Of a stretch of DNA of 64,000 nt, positions 9,255 through 19,610 are shown piece by piece. Every line of letters begins with the position of its first letter. Position 1 is the first letter of the stretch. The position numbers and the translations under genes are program-made. Origin of the DNA: Candidatus Baltobacteraceae bacterium (GTDB lineage Bacteria; Vulcanimicrobiota; Vulcanimicrobiia; Vulcanimicrobiales; Vulcanimicrobiaceae); the NCBI GenBank assembly GCA_036488875.1, contig DASXGW010000004.1, forward strand, positions 434,001 through 498,000. The letters run 5' to 3'. The notes under the pieces are model-generated. The model was not told where the DNA came from and did no database searches. It worked only from the letters and a program-made list of their open reading frames with translations.

Positions 9255-9761
9255 ATGCCGCGGCAGCGACGGCGTTCCGCAGAGACATATCGAAGCGCTT
9301 CTGACCTCCCTCGTGAGGGCGCAGATAGTCTGATGAAAAGCCTGGTGGTTGGACTTCCACGAGATCTAAGGAGTGACGTGCTTCGTGCCTATGAAGCGCA
9401 ACTTAGTTCACTCGCGTATACCCTGACCAACAAGGATCTTAGTCGCAGAACCCAGCGACAAGTTGAAGAACTTAGTATTGTTATCGCGCTTGCAGCATTT
9501 AATCGTTTAATTATGCTCCAGTTTCGCGGCTTTGCCGAGTTCGGAAGGACCCTAATTCGCAGACACAACGTTTTGAGTGTGGCAGTAGGGCGCGAGCAGG
9601 TGGAGCGGCATACGTTTGATGGACTTCATGACACTGCCGTGGCTTTTCAGCAACGCCTCATGCTTTGTAAAATTCCAAAGTACATGCTCGAGTACCCGGA
9701 TGTCCCTTCGCTGTTAGAGATGTACGACGCGCGTCTCGGCCGTACACCACGGGCCACCTGA
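9255..9761 (+). CDS. Unknown 168-aa helical protein, first gene of a four-gene cassette
   Basis: Not recognised. It starts with a basic stretch (MPRQRRR) and is predicted by eye to be largely alpha-helical, with a more hydrophobic helix around ELSIVIALAAFNRLIML (residues about 72-90). No catalytic motif or signal peptide is seen. A GGGGG-type ribosome site lies just upstream of the ATG after a 250-bp gene-free stretch, so this is probably the promoter-proximal gene. It stops exactly one base before the ATG of the next gene, so the two are translationally coupled. Confidence 0.75.
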   Translation: MPRQRRRSAETYRSASDLPREGADSLMKSLVVGLPRDLRSDVLRAYEAQLSSLAYTLTNKDLSRRTQRQVEELSIVIALAAFNRLIMLQFRGFAEFGRTLIRRHNVLSVAVGREQVERHTFDGLHDTAVAFQQRLMLCKIPKYMLEYPDVPSLLEMYDARLGRTPRAT

Positions 9762-10511
9762 ATGCCAGCTAGTCATGCTTTTGTTCCCCTTGATGAGATA
9801 AAGTCTGCCGTTAACGCGTTTCTGTCTGAATATGGCACTCGAATTGCGCAACACACTGACAAAATAGGCACCTACGCCGAAATCGCGGCGTATCATAGTG
9901 TGATAGAATTCTATCGCAAGTCGCACTTTAGGTGCGGTGTCGAGAACGTTAAGCAAGGCTTATTTAGGTACAAATTGACGCCTACGGGTAACCCGAGTAA
10001 TTTTTCGTACTTTTCAGTGAGAAAAAGTGGACGAGTGTATTCCGTGCTAACTAACGTGTCTGTGGAGTCCGCGCACGCAGCTCGACACTATTTCTCGGCG
10101 GACATAGTCGTTGCTGACGATCAGAGCGTCCAAATGCAACGAGGTCCAGACAACCTTGAAGTAGGAATTCGTCGCTCAGTGTTCTTCGTGCCTAATGAAT
10201 CGCTGCGTACGTTCCTCGAAATAAAGAACATGTCTCCATTCCCTGAACTGCTGTTTTCGTTTTCTGGACTGCTGTTCGAGATGATGCCCGATATTTTCTT
10301 TAAGAAGGTAGCATCGCGGAAAAGGATTCACATAGCTCCGTCGCTTGTCTGCTCATTTGCAGGATCTGGACATGCCAACTATATTCGGAGAACACTCCTG
10401 CAACGCTGGCACATAAATATCTTCACGGATTTTCTAAGCAAACGCGCTCTTGAGGGCGAAGATCTTCGAAAAATTGCAGATCGAAGACTTAAACCAAGGT
10501 CGTTGGGTTGA
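9762..10511 (+). CDS. Unknown 249-aa protein with a PD-(D/E)XK-like nuclease signature
   Basis: No named family recognised. Residues 112-119 read SADIVVAD and residues 151-157 read FLEIKNM, so D114 and E153-x-K155 have the spacing and beta-strand context of a PD-(D/E)XK nuclease core. E40 in TYAEIAAYHSVIEFY could be the upstream acidic residue. After the core, PFPELLFSFSGLLFEM resembles the helix that follows in such folds. Codons are AT-richer than in flanking core genes. It directly abuts the previous gene. A nuclease effector is my inference. Confidence 0.7.
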   Translation: MPASHAFVPLDEIKSAVNAFLSEYGTRIAQHTDKIGTYAEIAAYHSVIEFYRKSHFRCGVENVKQGLFRYKLTPTGNPSNFSYFSVRKSGRVYSVLTNVSVESAHAARHYFSADIVVADDQSVQMQRGPDNLEVGIRRSVFFVPNESLRTFLEIKNMSPFPELLFSFSGLLFEMMPDIFFKKVASRKRIHIAPSLVCSFAGSGHANYIRRTLLQRWHINIFTDFLSKRALEGEDLRKIADRRLKPRSLG

Positions 10512-10610
10512 GCATGCTTGGCCATGCGCCATTACTTGCCCAAGGCTCGATTTGGGCGCTTTCTCAAAAGCGACCCTCAAGAACCGGTTCTCTAACGAAG
10601 CGATAAGGCG

Positions 10611-11795
10611 ATGGGAGAAATCCGTGACTTAATGAACGACGCCGTCGCTTTAGTACGTAAGGCGCTGCCTGTCGCGGTCGTGGACGCGCCCGGGGAAAAC
10701 GGGATCTTGTGGTGCAGTCCTAGCGCGAGTGTCGTTCTAGAGGAGCAGCAGTCGAGACTTCTTGTTCAAGCTCTGAGTCCGCAACTCGACGCAGCCATCG
10801 GATCTCCGGCGCCATTCTCTGCGAGCGATCTCCCAGCCGAGGTGGCATCGGCTATTATTTTGCGGCTTGCAGGCGAATGGCAAAAGCCACCGACCGTGCA
10901 AGCAGTATCAAAGCAGTCAGCTCGCGGAACCTGCGGCGCGGATACTAGGGCTGGGCTCGATACAGGGATTCTCGTTACACAAAAGCGGGTTGAGGAGACC
11001 CACTACTGGTTACGAGACCAAGTAGGTCCGCTCATATCACCGGATGACGACCCAGCCGCGGCTATGGTTCAGCGCTATATCTTTTATCTTTCTACGCTCG
11101 TCGATACCGCGCAATCGTCAACGGCGTGCCTTGCGGTTCATAGACTTGATCGCGGCGTGACAATGATCCAGCGAACGTTGGCAGAGTATGCAGTTAGAGC
11201 TCGATTTGCGGTAAGCCATCCTGACCACACTCTCTGGCGGCTAACTATTGCTGAAGCTCTGGATTTCGAGAAGCGCCTAAAAGATGGCGGCGCGGATTCA
11301 AGGTCCATCGCGGCAGCGGAGGCTGCTAGGATTCAGACCGAAGCTCGTTTTGCCGCCGTCGGTGAGCTTGCCAAGAAAGCGCGCTGGAAAGATCTGCAGT
11401 TTAAGACGATGTTCGAATACGTAGCCAGCGCAGATCAACATGCGAGCCTATACCGCTGGCCGAGCGCTTTTATCCATGCAGACCCAGCCGGGATGCGGGA
11501 ACTCTTTCAGTGGGATGCTCATGGTTCCACGGTGGTCGTTCCGGATCTAAGCGACGAGGACATAAATACTGATCTTGTCGACGCCACGCTCATGCTTGTC
11601 GAATTTCTCCGCGCCTTTCGAGACGCTTTTCCTGGCCTTCACCAAAGCGAAGAGGCAGCATCGCGAATATCCGAACTGGACCGCGAGAATAGGGTGCACA
11701 CCCTGCGGTTCCCCAAGGATCGGCCGGCGATATACTTGGAGCAGGTTCGATCGGAACTCGGCCTAGCCCAATCATCTCCCCACAACAATCTGTAA
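10611..11795 (+). CDS. DUF5677-like protein of unknown function
   Basis: A 394-residue protein. The central to C-terminal part has a helical pattern that reminds me of DUF5677: VTMIQRTLAEYAVRARF and a later FEYVASADQHASLYRW followed by PSAFIHADPAGM. DUF5677 proteins are uncharacterised but recur near defence genes. The N-terminal 130 residues are of unknown fold. No membrane segment or nuclease motif is seen. The gene starts 100 bp after the previous one and is followed 11 bp later by the membrane-anchored gene. Confidence 0.65.
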   Translation: MGEIRDLMNDAVALVRKALPVAVVDAPGENGILWCSPSASVVLEEQQSRLLVQALSPQLDAAIGSPAPFSASDLPAEVASAIILRLAGEWQKPPTVQAVSKQSARGTCGADTRAGLDTGILVTQKRVEETHYWLRDQVGPLISPDDDPAAAMVQRYIFYLSTLVDTAQSSTACLAVHRLDRGVTMIQRTLAEYAVRARFAVSHPDHTLWRLTIAEALDFEKRLKDGGADSRSIAAAEAARIQTEARFAAVGELAKKARWKDLQFKTMFEYVASADQHASLYRWPSAFIHADPAGMRELFQWDAHGSTVVVPDLSDEDINTDLVDATLMLVEFLRAFRDAFPGLHQSEEAASRISELDRENRVHTLRFPKDRPAIYLEQVRSELGLAQSSPHNNL

Positions 11796-11806
11796 GGAGA
11801 GGGCTT

Positions 11807-12367
11807 TTGACCTCGATTAATACAATTTTGGCTCTAGTCGGGAGCGCAGCGGTAGGCGCAATCGTCACGCTACTTGTTCAGCGTAGCGGAGACTATTTTA
11901 CTCGGCTCGGTAAGGAGCTCGCGATCCTGCGACGGGCTCGGGCGAGCCTTCAAATGCTCCTTAGCTCCGTTGAGAACACTAGTTACCTCTTTCCAGATGA
12001 CGGTTATGATAGAGCCGCCTTTGATCGAACGTTCGCGCTATTCTTGGGCGAGGACGTTGCAGCCATTGTAGACCGTTTTGACGAAAAATTTTATTGGAGG
12101 TTGGGGGATATCGAGCAGCACATGGCCTTGGTGAATCGCCTCGTCGGGCGATACGAACGCTTTAGGGACAGATACGTGGGGAATGCCCAGCAACTTAACG
12201 GTCTTATTGAAGAGCTCCGCCGACTGCACGGAGATTGCCGAAAGGAACTCTATGAGATCCTAGCGTTTGTCGAAGCCTTGCCAAAACGTGCACGTTACGC
12301 GCCGTACCGGGCCTACGGCAGCGGATCGGCCGAAGAGTGGCTCGAAGATGACGAGCCCGTTGAATAA
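11807..12367 (+). CDS. Membrane-anchored coiled-coil protein, last gene of the cassette
   Basis: A 186-residue protein starting at TTG, with AAGGAGAG a few bases upstream. Residues about 5-25 (NTILALVGSAAVGAIVTLLV) form a single N-terminal membrane helix. The rest is charged and helical (LGKELAILRRARASLQMLL, then DIEQHMALVNRLVGRYERF), probably a cytoplasmic coiled coil, and the end is acidic. No enzyme motif. A membrane anchor coupled to DUF5677-like and nuclease-like partners suggests a membrane-associated defence complex, but that is inference. Confidence 0.7.
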   Translation: MTSINTILALVGSAAVGAIVTLLVQRSGDYFTRLGKELAILRRARASLQMLLSSVENTSYLFPDDGYDRAAFDRTFALFLGEDVAAIVDRFDEKFYWRLGDIEQHMALVNRLVGRYERFRDRYVGNAQQLNGLIEELRRLHGDCRKELYEILAFVEALPKRARYAPYRAYGSGSAEEWLEDDEPVE

Positions 12368-12706
12368 CCGAGTAGTTGAGGTCAGCGTGTTCGTGCTCTC
12401 GGCGCAGCCTAAGCGAGCTTCGGAGCAAACTCTACCGGCAACGGACGCCACCGGATAGTGATAATCCCCAATTCTCCCCACCACAGTTCCCGGTAAGAAA
12501 CGAGTCCCGGAATACCTTTTGGCCGTGCAAGGTTCTGCAGGTCCGGCGTTTCCGAACTGGCCGAAAGGGCGGATCCGCCGATCGGTGGGCAGAACCTCAG
12601 CCCGGGTTCGATGGTGACGTGCCGGCGTTCGAAACAGTGTTATCGTGACGTGGTCGCCACCGTTTGGGCCATAAGGTTCAGTTGTTGATGGGAGGCACTC
12701 AGAGGC
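12368..12706. other. 340-bp gap upstream of hsdM
   Basis: No convincing gene; short ORFs on both strands look like noise. It should hold the promoter of the hsd operon. A GGGAGG ribosome site lies shortly before the hsdM ATG. I do not see a clear -35/-10 pair or terminator. Confidence 0.4.
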
Positions 12707-14290
12707 ATGCCACGCACAAGAGCGACGGCCAAGAGCTCGACGGCGAAGACAAATGGCAAGACCGGAAATGGCGGTGACCTGGGGTTCGAAGCGACACTTT
12801 GGGCGGCGGCGGATACCCTCCGCGGTTCGATGGATGCGTCCGAGTACAAACACCCCGTTCTCGGCCTGATCTTTCTCAAGTATATTTCCGACGCATTTGA
12901 AGAACTGCACGGCCAACTCGCCGACGACCGGGAGTCGGATCCCGAAGACCGCGACGAGTACATGGCGCGCAATGTCTTCTGGGTGCCGCCGGCGGCGCGA
13001 TGGTCGCAGATTGCGGCGCAGGCTAAGTCACCACGGATCGGCGAGATCGTCGACAAGGCGATGATTGCGATTGAACATGAGAACCAGCGACTGCGCGGCG
13101 TCTTGCCGAAGGAATACGCAAAGCCGTCTCTCGGCTCGACGCGCCTAGGTCAGCTCGTCGACCTCGTGAACGGCATTGGCTTGGGGGATGCTGAGGCGCG
13201 CAAGCACGACGTTATTGGGCGTGTGTACGAATACTTCCTCGGGCGATTCGCTAACGCGGAAGGGAAGGCCGGCGGCGAGTTTTACACACCGCGTTCTGTC
13301 GTTCGACTCTTGGTCGAGATGATTGAGCCATATAAAGGACGCGTCTTCGACCCGTGCGCTGGTTCTGGTGGCATGTTTGTGCAGTCGGAAGAGTTCGTGC
13401 TGGCGCACGGTGGGAAGATCGGCGATGTATCGATCTACGGCCAAGAATCGAATCATACGACGTGGCGCCTGGCAATGATGAACCTCGCGATTCGCGGGAT
13501 CGAGGCTGACATCACCTGGAACGAAGGCGGCTCGTTCCTTCAGGATGCCTATCCGGATCTAAAGGCTGACTTCATCTTGGCCAATCCGCCTTTCAACGAC
13601 AGTGAATGGGGCGGCGTCGGTTTGCGCAATGACCCGCGCTGGCGCTACGGCATCCCGCCTGCCGGGAACTCGAACTACGCTTGGATTCAGCATTTCGTCT
13701 ATCATTTGACGCCGACCGGCGTCGCCGCATTCGTGATGGCGAACGGCTCAATGTCCTCGAACCAAGGTGGCGAGGGTGAGATCCGTAGGAATATGATTGA
13801 GTCGGAAAACGGCGGCCTCATCGACTGTTTGATTGCGCTACCGGGCCAGCTCTTCTACACGACCCAGATTCCAGTTTGCGTATGGATCCTTGCGCGCAAC
13901 CGCCGAAACCACAAGTTCCGGGACCGCGGTGACGAGATTCTGTTTATTGACGCCCGCAAGATGGGTGAAATGACGGATCGGACGCACCGTGCCCTTCGGA
14001 ACGAGGATGTCGCGAAGATCGCCCAGGCCTACCACGCTTGGCGCGGGAAGGCCGGTGGTTACGAGGATGTTCCGGGTCTCTGCAAAGCAGCATCCCTCGA
14101 CGAGATTCGCAAACACGGTCACGTGCTCACGCCGGGCCGCTACATTGGAACCGAGGAGCTCGAAGGCGATGCGGAGCCATTTGCTGATAAGATGCGGCGA
14201 CTGACGTCCCTTCTTCGTGAGCAACGGACCGAAGGCGAGCGGCTTGACGACTCTATTATCGCCGCACTCGGGAACATCGGTTTTGACTGA
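12707..14290 (+). CDS. hsdM: Type I restriction-modification DNA methyltransferase subunit
   Basis: A 527-residue HsdM. It begins with a Lys/Thr-rich tail, then the N-terminal helical domain ([20 protein letters not shown]). The methyltransferase core carries FDPCAGSGG (motif I, SAM binding, residues 214-222) and LANPPF (motif IV, N6-adenine catalysis, near 292-297), preceded by [16 protein letters not shown]. It methylates host target sites in complex with HsdS and supplies the core for restriction with HsdR. Length and order are normal. First gene of hsdM-hsdS-hsdR, overlapping hsdS. Confidence 0.97.
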   Translation: MPRTRATAKSSTAKTNGKTGNGGDLGFEATLWAAADTLRGSMDASEYKHPVLGLIFLKYISDAFEELHGQLADDRESDPEDRDEYMARNVFWVPPAARWSQIAAQAKSPRIGEIVDKAMIAIEHENQRLRGVLPKEYAKPSLGSTRLGQLVDLVNGIGLGDAEARKHDVIGRVYEYFLGRFANAEGKAGGEFYTPRSVVRLLVEMIEPYKGRVFDPCAGSGGMFVQSEEFVLAHGGKIGDVSIYGQESNHTTWRLAMMNLAIRGIEADITWNEGGSFLQDAYPDLKADFILANPPFNDSEWGGVGLRNDPRWRYGIPPAGNSNYAWIQHFVYHLTPTGVAAFVMANGSMSSNQGGEGEIRRNMIESENGGLIDCLIALPGQLFYTTQIPVCVWILARNRRNHKFRDRGDEILFIDARKMGEMTDRTHRALRNEDVAKIAQAYHAWRGKAGGYEDVPGLCKAASLDEIRKHGHVLTPGRYIGTEELEGDAEPFADKMRRLTSLLREQRTEGERLDDSIIAALGNIGFD

Positions 14291-15581
14291 GCAACGAGTT
14301 GCGTTTGAAGAGCTAGTCGCCAATCAAATCTTGCAAATTGGCGACGGTTATCGCGCAAAAAATAGCGAACTTAACGGCAATGGTTTGCCATTCATGCGCG
14401 CGGCGCTCGTTCAGGATTCGGGAATTAATTTGGCTGGTGCCGAAAGGTTCTCGAGTAAACGCACGGCGGCCCTATTGCCTAAGTGCTCACGGCCAGACGA
14501 CGTCGTAATCACGACTAAGGGAAATAGTACTGGAAGAACAGCGGTAATTCGACCTGGCGATCCGCCAGCCGTGTACTCTCCGCACCTTTCGTTTTGGCGC
14601 GTCCTCGACCGGCGAGTCATCGATCCCGGATTCCTTCGTCAATGGGCCCGCTCAACCCAATGCCAAGAGCAGGTTCGCGCGATGATGTCGTCAACCGACA
14701 TGGCGCCATATCTAAGTCTCCGCGATCAGCTTAAGCTTTGCATCGCACTCCCGCCTCTGTCGCGGCAACGTGCAAGCGCCGCGCTTCTAGGCGCTCTCGA
14801 TGACAAGATCGACTTGAACCGCAAGATGAGCGCGACACTCGAGTCAGTAGCGCTGGCGTTGTTCAAGTCGTGGTTCGTTGACTTCGATCCCGTTCTCGCA
14901 AAAAGCGAAGGCGGCGACCCTGGCCTTCCGATAGAGATCGCCGCGATCTTCCCCGATTCGTTCGAGGAGTCGGAGTTAGGAAGAATTCCGAAAGGCTGGA
15001 GCGCGGCGCCCTTATCAGAGATTCTGGAAGAGAGTATCGAACGAATTGGGAACCAGGCTGCCCCGGAATATTCCTCTACGAATGAGGGTCTTCAGCTAAG
15101 ATCGGTCCGGTTTAAGAAGACACTTTCCCGATCGGCGACTAGAAACAAACTGATTCGGCGAGGCTACTTCGTTTTCGGCCTGAGTCGAAAGGTGCTAAAT
15201 TTTGGCATAATGCGCGATGAACTCGGTAGCGTAAGCCCGGCCTACAAGGTCTTCCGCGTCGTCAACCCCTCCGTTCCACCCGCTATGCTTGAAAGACTTA
15301 TGCGGGCGAGCCCCAGTTATTACTATCGTGCGATCTCTGCGAGCTCGCGAGAGGGTCAGGCGGTCTCAACGCAAGCACTCGGAGTGCTTAAGATAGTGCA
15401 GCCGCCGCAGGCCATCCAAGATTGGTTCTTTAGCATCGAAATGGCCTTAGCGCAGCGCATGAAAGCAGCAGAAAGAGAATCACATACTCTGTCCTCGATC
15501 CGAAACGCGCTTTTGCCAAAGCTAATCTCTTGTGAGATCTGTGAAGCAGATGCGGAGCGCGTTGTGGAGCGGTCCACTTAG
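14283..15581 (+). CDS. hsdS: Type I restriction-modification specificity subunit
   Basis: About 432 residues with two target-recognition domains separated by the conserved helices [20 protein letters not shown] and [11 protein letters not shown], and the closing [13 protein letters not shown]. HsdS chooses the DNA target for both methylation and cleavage. The start is taken as TTG 14283, which overlaps the hsdM stop by 8 nt and gives [12 protein letters not shown] directly before the first recognition domain; a GTG at 14217 is also open. The recognition domains are the variable, transferable part, so specificity cannot be read. Confidence 0.93.
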   Translation: MTEQRVAFEELVANQILQIGDGYRAKNSELNGNGLPFMRAALVQDSGINLAGAERFSSKRTAALLPKCSRPDDVVITTKGNSTGRTAVIRPGDPPAVYSPHLSFWRVLDRRVIDPGFLRQWARSTQCQEQVRAMMSSTDMAPYLSLRDQLKLCIALPPLSRQRASAALLGALDDKIDLNRKMSATLESVALALFKSWFVDFDPVLAKSEGGDPGLPIEIAAIFPDSFEESELGRIPKGWSAAPLSEILEESIERIGNQAAPEYSSTNEGLQLRSVRFKKTLSRSATRNKLIRRGYFVFGLSRKVLNFGIMRDELGSVSPAYKVFRVVNPSVPPAMLERLMRASPSYYYRAISASSREGQAVSTQALGVLKIVQPPQAIQDWFFSIEMALAQRMKAAERESHTLSSIRNALLPKLISCEICEADAERVVERST

Positions 15582-18500
15582 ATGGCAGGGTACCTCGACG
15601 AAGATGCGATCGAGCAATACGCGATCGACCTCTTCAAGGGCGTCGGCTATGCCTATCAACATGGCTCGATTATTGCACCCGGCGGCGCCGCCGAGGAACG
15701 CGCATCGTTCAAAGATGTAGTACTTGTTGGGCGATTGCGCACCGCACTGCGCCGCTTGAATCCGGCGATTCCGGTTTCTGCGCTCGATGAGGCGCTGCGC
15801 AAGCTTATAGTCCACGAGACGACTGATCTCGTGCTCAACAATCAGCGTTTCCACAAGTTCATGATCGAAGGTGTGGGTGTCGAGTATAGTGATGGCGCGG
15901 GTGGTGTTCGCTATGCTAAAGCACGGATCATCGACTTCGAGAAACCCGACGGGAACGACTGGCTCGCAGTCAATCAATTCACCGTCAAAGAGGATGCTGG
16001 TGAACGCCGCCCTGACCTGCTGGTCTTTATTAACGGTCTGCCGGTCGCGCTTTTCGAGTTCAAGAACCCGATGGATGAGAAAGCCACAATTCTCAGTGCC
16101 TTTCGTCAGACACAGACCTACAAGCGCGATTTACCCGGCCTGCTCGCGTACAACGAGCTATTGATTGTCGCGGACGGAACGCAGGCGAAGGTGGGTTCAC
16201 TCACGGCGGATTGGGAGCGCTTTAGCACGTGGAAACGTGAAGACGGTGCCAAAGTTCCAGTTGAGATCGAACCGCTCGTCAACGAAGTCTTCCAGAAACG
16301 GCGGCTGCTCGATATCCTGCGACACTTCATCCTGTACGAAGCAACGATGCCGCCGAACAAGATCCTAGCTGCCTATCACCAGTATTATGCCGTAAACAAA
16401 GCGGTCGAGCGGACCATCACGGCCACTGCTGACGGTGGCGATCGCCGAATTGGCGTGTTTTGGCATACGCAGGGCAGCGGCAAGAGTCTCTCAATGACTT
16501 TCTACGCCTCGAAGGTCGCCCAGCAGCCACAGCTTGCCAATCCCACACTGGTGGTTCTGACCGACCGCAACGATCTCGATGATCAACTATTTGGTCAGTT
16601 CATGCGCTGTACAGAGTTCTTGCGCCAAGCGCCCGAACAAGCCGAAGGGCGCGAGGATCTGCGCAGGGCTCTTACGGTCGCCTCTGGGCACATCGTTTTC
16701 ACCACGATTCAGAAGTTTTTTCCAGAAGGTGACGGCAGCCGCCATCCGGCGGTTACGGATCGTCGAAACGTCATCGTGATCGCGGATGAAGCGCATCGTA
16801 GCCAGTATGGATTCGAAGGGAAGGTGGATGAGGAGTCCGGCCAAACAGTCTACGGATTCGCTCGACACCTGCGCGACGCATTGCCGAAAGCGTCATTCAT
16901 TGGCTTCACAGGAACCCCAGTCGAGCTGTCCGACCGCAATACGCGCAGTGTCTTTGGGGATTATATCGACGTGTATGATGTCCGTCGCGCCGTAGAGGAC
17001 GGCGCCACGGTGCCGATATACTATGAGGCTCGCATCGTCAAAGTCGAGCTCGATCCTGTGAAGGTCTCGTACCTCGACGAAGAGTTCGAGGAGATTACCG
17101 AGGGGCAAGAGGACGACGAGAAACGCCGCAGCGCGAGCCGCTGGTCACAGATAGAAGCGCTTGTCGGAACGGACGCCCGCATTGACGAAATCGCCCGTGA
17201 CCTTGTCGAACACTTTGAGCAGCGACAGAAGGGCTTCGAGTTCGAGGGCAAAGCGATGATCGTCTGTATGAGCAGGCGCATTTGTGCGCGGCTCTACCAG
17301 GCGATCGTCGCGCGACGACCTAAGTGGCACGACGATGCCGACGAGCGGGGAACGATTAAGGTCGTCATCACGGGAAGCGCGGCGGACGATCTGCTCTTGC
17401 AGCCACACATCCGCAACAAACCGCGACGCCGCACGATCGAGAAGCGTTTCAAACACGCGAGCGATTCGCTCAAACTCGTGATCGTGCGCGACATGTGGCT
17501 GACCGGCTTCGATGTGCCTTCACTGCACACAATGTACGTCGACAAGTCGATGAAAGGGCATAGCCTTGTCCAAGCGATCGCGCGCGTGAATCGGGTGTTC
17601 AAGACTAAGGCTGGCGGTCTAGTCGTCGACTATTTTGGCATCGCCGACGACCTCAAGCGGGCGTTGGCGACCTACATCGACTCAGGTGGTACAGGCAATC
17701 CGGTGTTGGACGAGCGCGACGCCGTCGCAGTGTTGCAGCGCGATTACGAAGTCGTGCGCGGTATGTTCCACGGTTTTCCTTACCAGGCATATATCGACGC
17801 CGATACCGCACAGAAGATGCTCGGACTGACGAATGGTGCAGACCACATACTCGGTCTGGACGACGGGAAGAAACGGTATCTTCGAGCGTGCGCCAGCCTT
17901 GCGAAGGCATTTTCGCTAGCTTCGACCGCAGACTACGCTCGAGGGATCGCGGACGAGGTCGCGTTCTTCAAGGGTGTGCGATCGACGATCGTTAAGATCA
18001 CGCCGCTTAGCGGACAAAGCCTTGAGGAGATTGACCTCGCTTTGCAGCAGCTCGTCTCTGAGGCAGTCGGTTCACGTGGGATCGTCGACGTCCTTGAGCA
18101 GGCCGGGGTCAAGCGGCCAGACATCGCGGTGTTCTCCGACGACTTTCTGGCGGAACTCGCCGGTATAGAGCAGCGTAACCTCGCACGCGAAATGCTTGAG
18201 CGGCTTTTACGCGACGAGATTAAGGTTCGGTCGAAGCAGAACGCTGTTCAGGCGCGTAGGTTTTCAGACATGCTTTCTGAGGCAATTGCCAAGTATGAGA
18301 ACCGATCAGTCACTACGATGCAGCTGATTGAGCATCTCATCGCGTTTGCGAAAGAATTGAGAGACGAGCCAAAGCGCGCTGACGCAATGGGGCTCTCAGA
18401 TGACGAGCTGTCATTCTACGATGCCCTGGCCCAAAGTAAGAACGCGTTAGAGGTCCTTGGGGACACTCGACTACGCGCGATCGCGCGCGACCTTGTTAAG

Positions 18501-18674
18501 AGCGTCCGTGAAAGCGCCACCATCGATTGGAATCTCCGAGAAAGCGTTCGCGCCGGTATCCGATTGAAGATCAAGAAGTTGCTCCGCAAGCACGGCTACC
18601 CGCCAGACGCCACCGAAGAGGCCACAGAACAGGTGCTAGAACAGGCAGAGTTGCTCTGCCAAGTCGCTGCCTAA
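15582..18674 (+). CDS. hsdR: Type I restriction endonuclease subunit
   Basis: 1030 residues, full length for the family. The N-terminal nuclease has RRPDLLVF (D145) and ALFEFKNP (E159-x-K161), the PD-(D/E)XK site. The motor has HTQGSGKS (Walker A, 295-302), ADEAH (401-405) and FIGFTGTP (motif III). It translocates DNA using ATP and cuts at a distance from unmethylated sites bound by HsdS. The ATG begins right after the hsdS stop codon. No disruption is visible, so the system should be active. Confidence 0.97.
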   Translation: MAGYLDEDAIEQYAIDLFKGVGYAYQHGSIIAPGGAAEERASFKDVVLVGRLRTALRRLNPAIPVSALDEALRKLIVHETTDLVLNNQRFHKFMIEGVGVEYSDGAGGVRYAKARIIDFEKPDGNDWLAVNQFTVKEDAGERRPDLLVFINGLPVALFEFKNPMDEKATILSAFRQTQTYKRDLPGLLAYNELLIVADGTQAKVGSLTADWERFSTWKREDGAKVPVEIEPLVNEVFQKRRLLDILRHFILYEATMPPNKILAAYHQYYAVNKAVERTITATADGGDRRIGVFWHTQGSGKSLSMTFYASKVAQQPQLANPTLVVLTDRNDLDDQLFGQFMRCTEFLRQAPEQAEGREDLRRALTVASGHIVFTTIQKFFPEGDGSRHPAVTDRRNVIVIADEAHRSQYGFEGKVDEESGQTVYGFARHLRDALPKASFIGFTGTPVELSDRNTRSVFGDYIDVYDVRRAVEDGATVPIYYEARIVKVELDPVKVSYLDEEFEEITEGQEDDEKRRSASRWSQIEALVGTDARIDEIARDLVEHFEQRQKGFEFEGKAMIVCMSRRICARLYQAIVARRPKWHDDADERGTIKVVITGSAADDLLLQPHIRNKPRRRTIEKRFKHASDSLKLVIVRDMWLTGFDVPSLHTMYVDKSMKGHSLVQAIARVNRVFKTKAGGLVVDYFGIADDLKRALATYIDSGGTGNPVLDERDAVAVLQRDYEVVRGMFHGFPYQAYIDADTAQKMLGLTNGADHILGLDDGKKRYLRACASLAKAFSLASTADYARGIADEVAFFKGVRSTIVKITPLSGQSLEEIDLALQQLVSEAVGSRGIVDVLEQAGVKRPDIAVFSDDFLAELAGIEQRNLAREMLERLLRDEIKVRSKQNAVQARRFSDMLSEAIAKYENRSVTTMQLIEHLIAFAKELRDEPKRADAMGLSDDELSFYDALAQSKNALEVLGDTRLRAIARDLVKSVRESATIDWNLRESVRAGIRLKIKKLLRKHGYPPDATEEATEQVLEQAELLCQVAA

Positions 18675-18826
18675 AATCAATAGCTTGTCCACTAGCGCGA
18701 CAATCGGACCCACATTAAAGTAATACCGCAGCTCTTCACCGACGATAACCATCACTTCTCGCGACTTACGAAGCGGGAAACCTGAAAAACTAGCGGGGTT
18801 TCCCGTGCACACTAGCGTGTCAAATG

Positions 18827-18843
18827 CTATACTAAAGGTATAG
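18827..18843. promoter_or_regulatory. Inverted repeat CTATAC-N5-GTATAG upstream of the DUF488 gene
   Basis: A perfect 6-bp inverted repeat around TAAAG, 34 bp before the presumed TTG start. The left arm also contains TATACT, a good -10 match (18828-18833), so the palindrome could be an operator laid over a promoter. No strong -35 is visible. Confidence 0.45.
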
Positions 18844-18876
18844 TCCAAAACAAATTCACAACCTCGGGGGTTGGTT

Positions 18877-19218
18877 TTGACAACCAGCTATTTTTCCATT
18901 GCGGGAACGAGCCCCGGCGCCATCTCGATCGCAAGATTCGGACCAAGATGGATGCGTTTCACGGGTGGCAGCTACAAACCGCTCTGTCCGTCGATCGCAA
19001 TGTTGAAAATGGATAGCGGCACCTTTGACGCTGCATATGCAGCCCAGTTCGCCTTGCTCGATCCGCGCCAGACGCACGATGATCTGGTGACGCTGGCCGC
19101 TGGCTACGAGCCAATTCTATTGTGCTAAGAGAAGCATCGAGAGGATTGCCACCGCCTTTACGTTGCGAGGTGGTTCGAGTCGGCGCTCGGCGTCGACGTC
19201 GCGGAGTTCAAGCCGTGA
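18877..19218 (+). pseudogene. DUF488-family protein with an in-frame stop codon
   Basis: The frame reads AISIARFGPRWM, FDAAYAAQFALLDP, DDLVTLAAGYEPILLC, then TAA (19126-19128), then continues without shift as EKHREDCHRLYVARWFE and ALGVDVAEFKP to TGA at 19218. DUF488 proteins carry LLCxExxxxCHRxxVAxW with an aromatic residue after the Cys, so the TAA replaces a Tyr or Phe codon. It is either a nonsense-inactivated gene or a sequencing error. DUF488 proteins are uncharacterised and common in accessory DNA. Confidence 0.8.
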
Positions 19219-19376
19219 ACACAGCACTTGCTCTGATTGACAACCCCGAGCGGAACGCGCTTGTTCACCTCGGGGATCTTCGCCGGCGTGCGGAAAGCTT
19301 CGCGGAGTCCTCGGTCGCCGAATCTACTATGCGCGCGTACGCGGCCGACCTGTCGCACTTGGGTCTACGCTCGTGA
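19215..19376 (+). pseudogene. N-terminal fragment of a tyrosine (phage-type) integrase
   Basis: A GTG at 19215 overlapping the DUF488 stop opens a 53-residue frame ending SSVAESTMRAYAADLSHL. The pattern 'S-x-x-T-x-x-A-Y-x-x-D-L-x-x-F' is the start of the SAM-like core-binding domain of tyrosine recombinases. The frame ends at once after it, and the following 230 bp hold no recognisable catalytic domain, so only the N-terminus survives. It is the only integrase trace in the island and lies opposite the excisionase-like gene at 2327. Confidence 0.6.
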
Positions 19377-19610
19377 GCGTTGCCTGTCTCGATGGGGTTC
19401 ACTCGCTTGGGCTCATTTACCAGAAAGCGGCGAGGCAGGCCAACATAGCCCGGGACGACTGAGACTTTCGAACTATCAAAAAAGGCGATTGCGTTCTCAC
19501 TGGTATAAATGCTAGGAGAAGGCGCGGGCAAGGGCGGAAGGAAGGCACCACGTCGAACCCGTGACTCGCGATCGAATTCCATCAAAACGGTGCCGAGTTG
19601 TGGGACGTCG

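Noticed and set aside
18877-18882. TTGACA as a -35 element
   Set aside because: It lies within the DUF488 start region, with no -10 at the proper distance.
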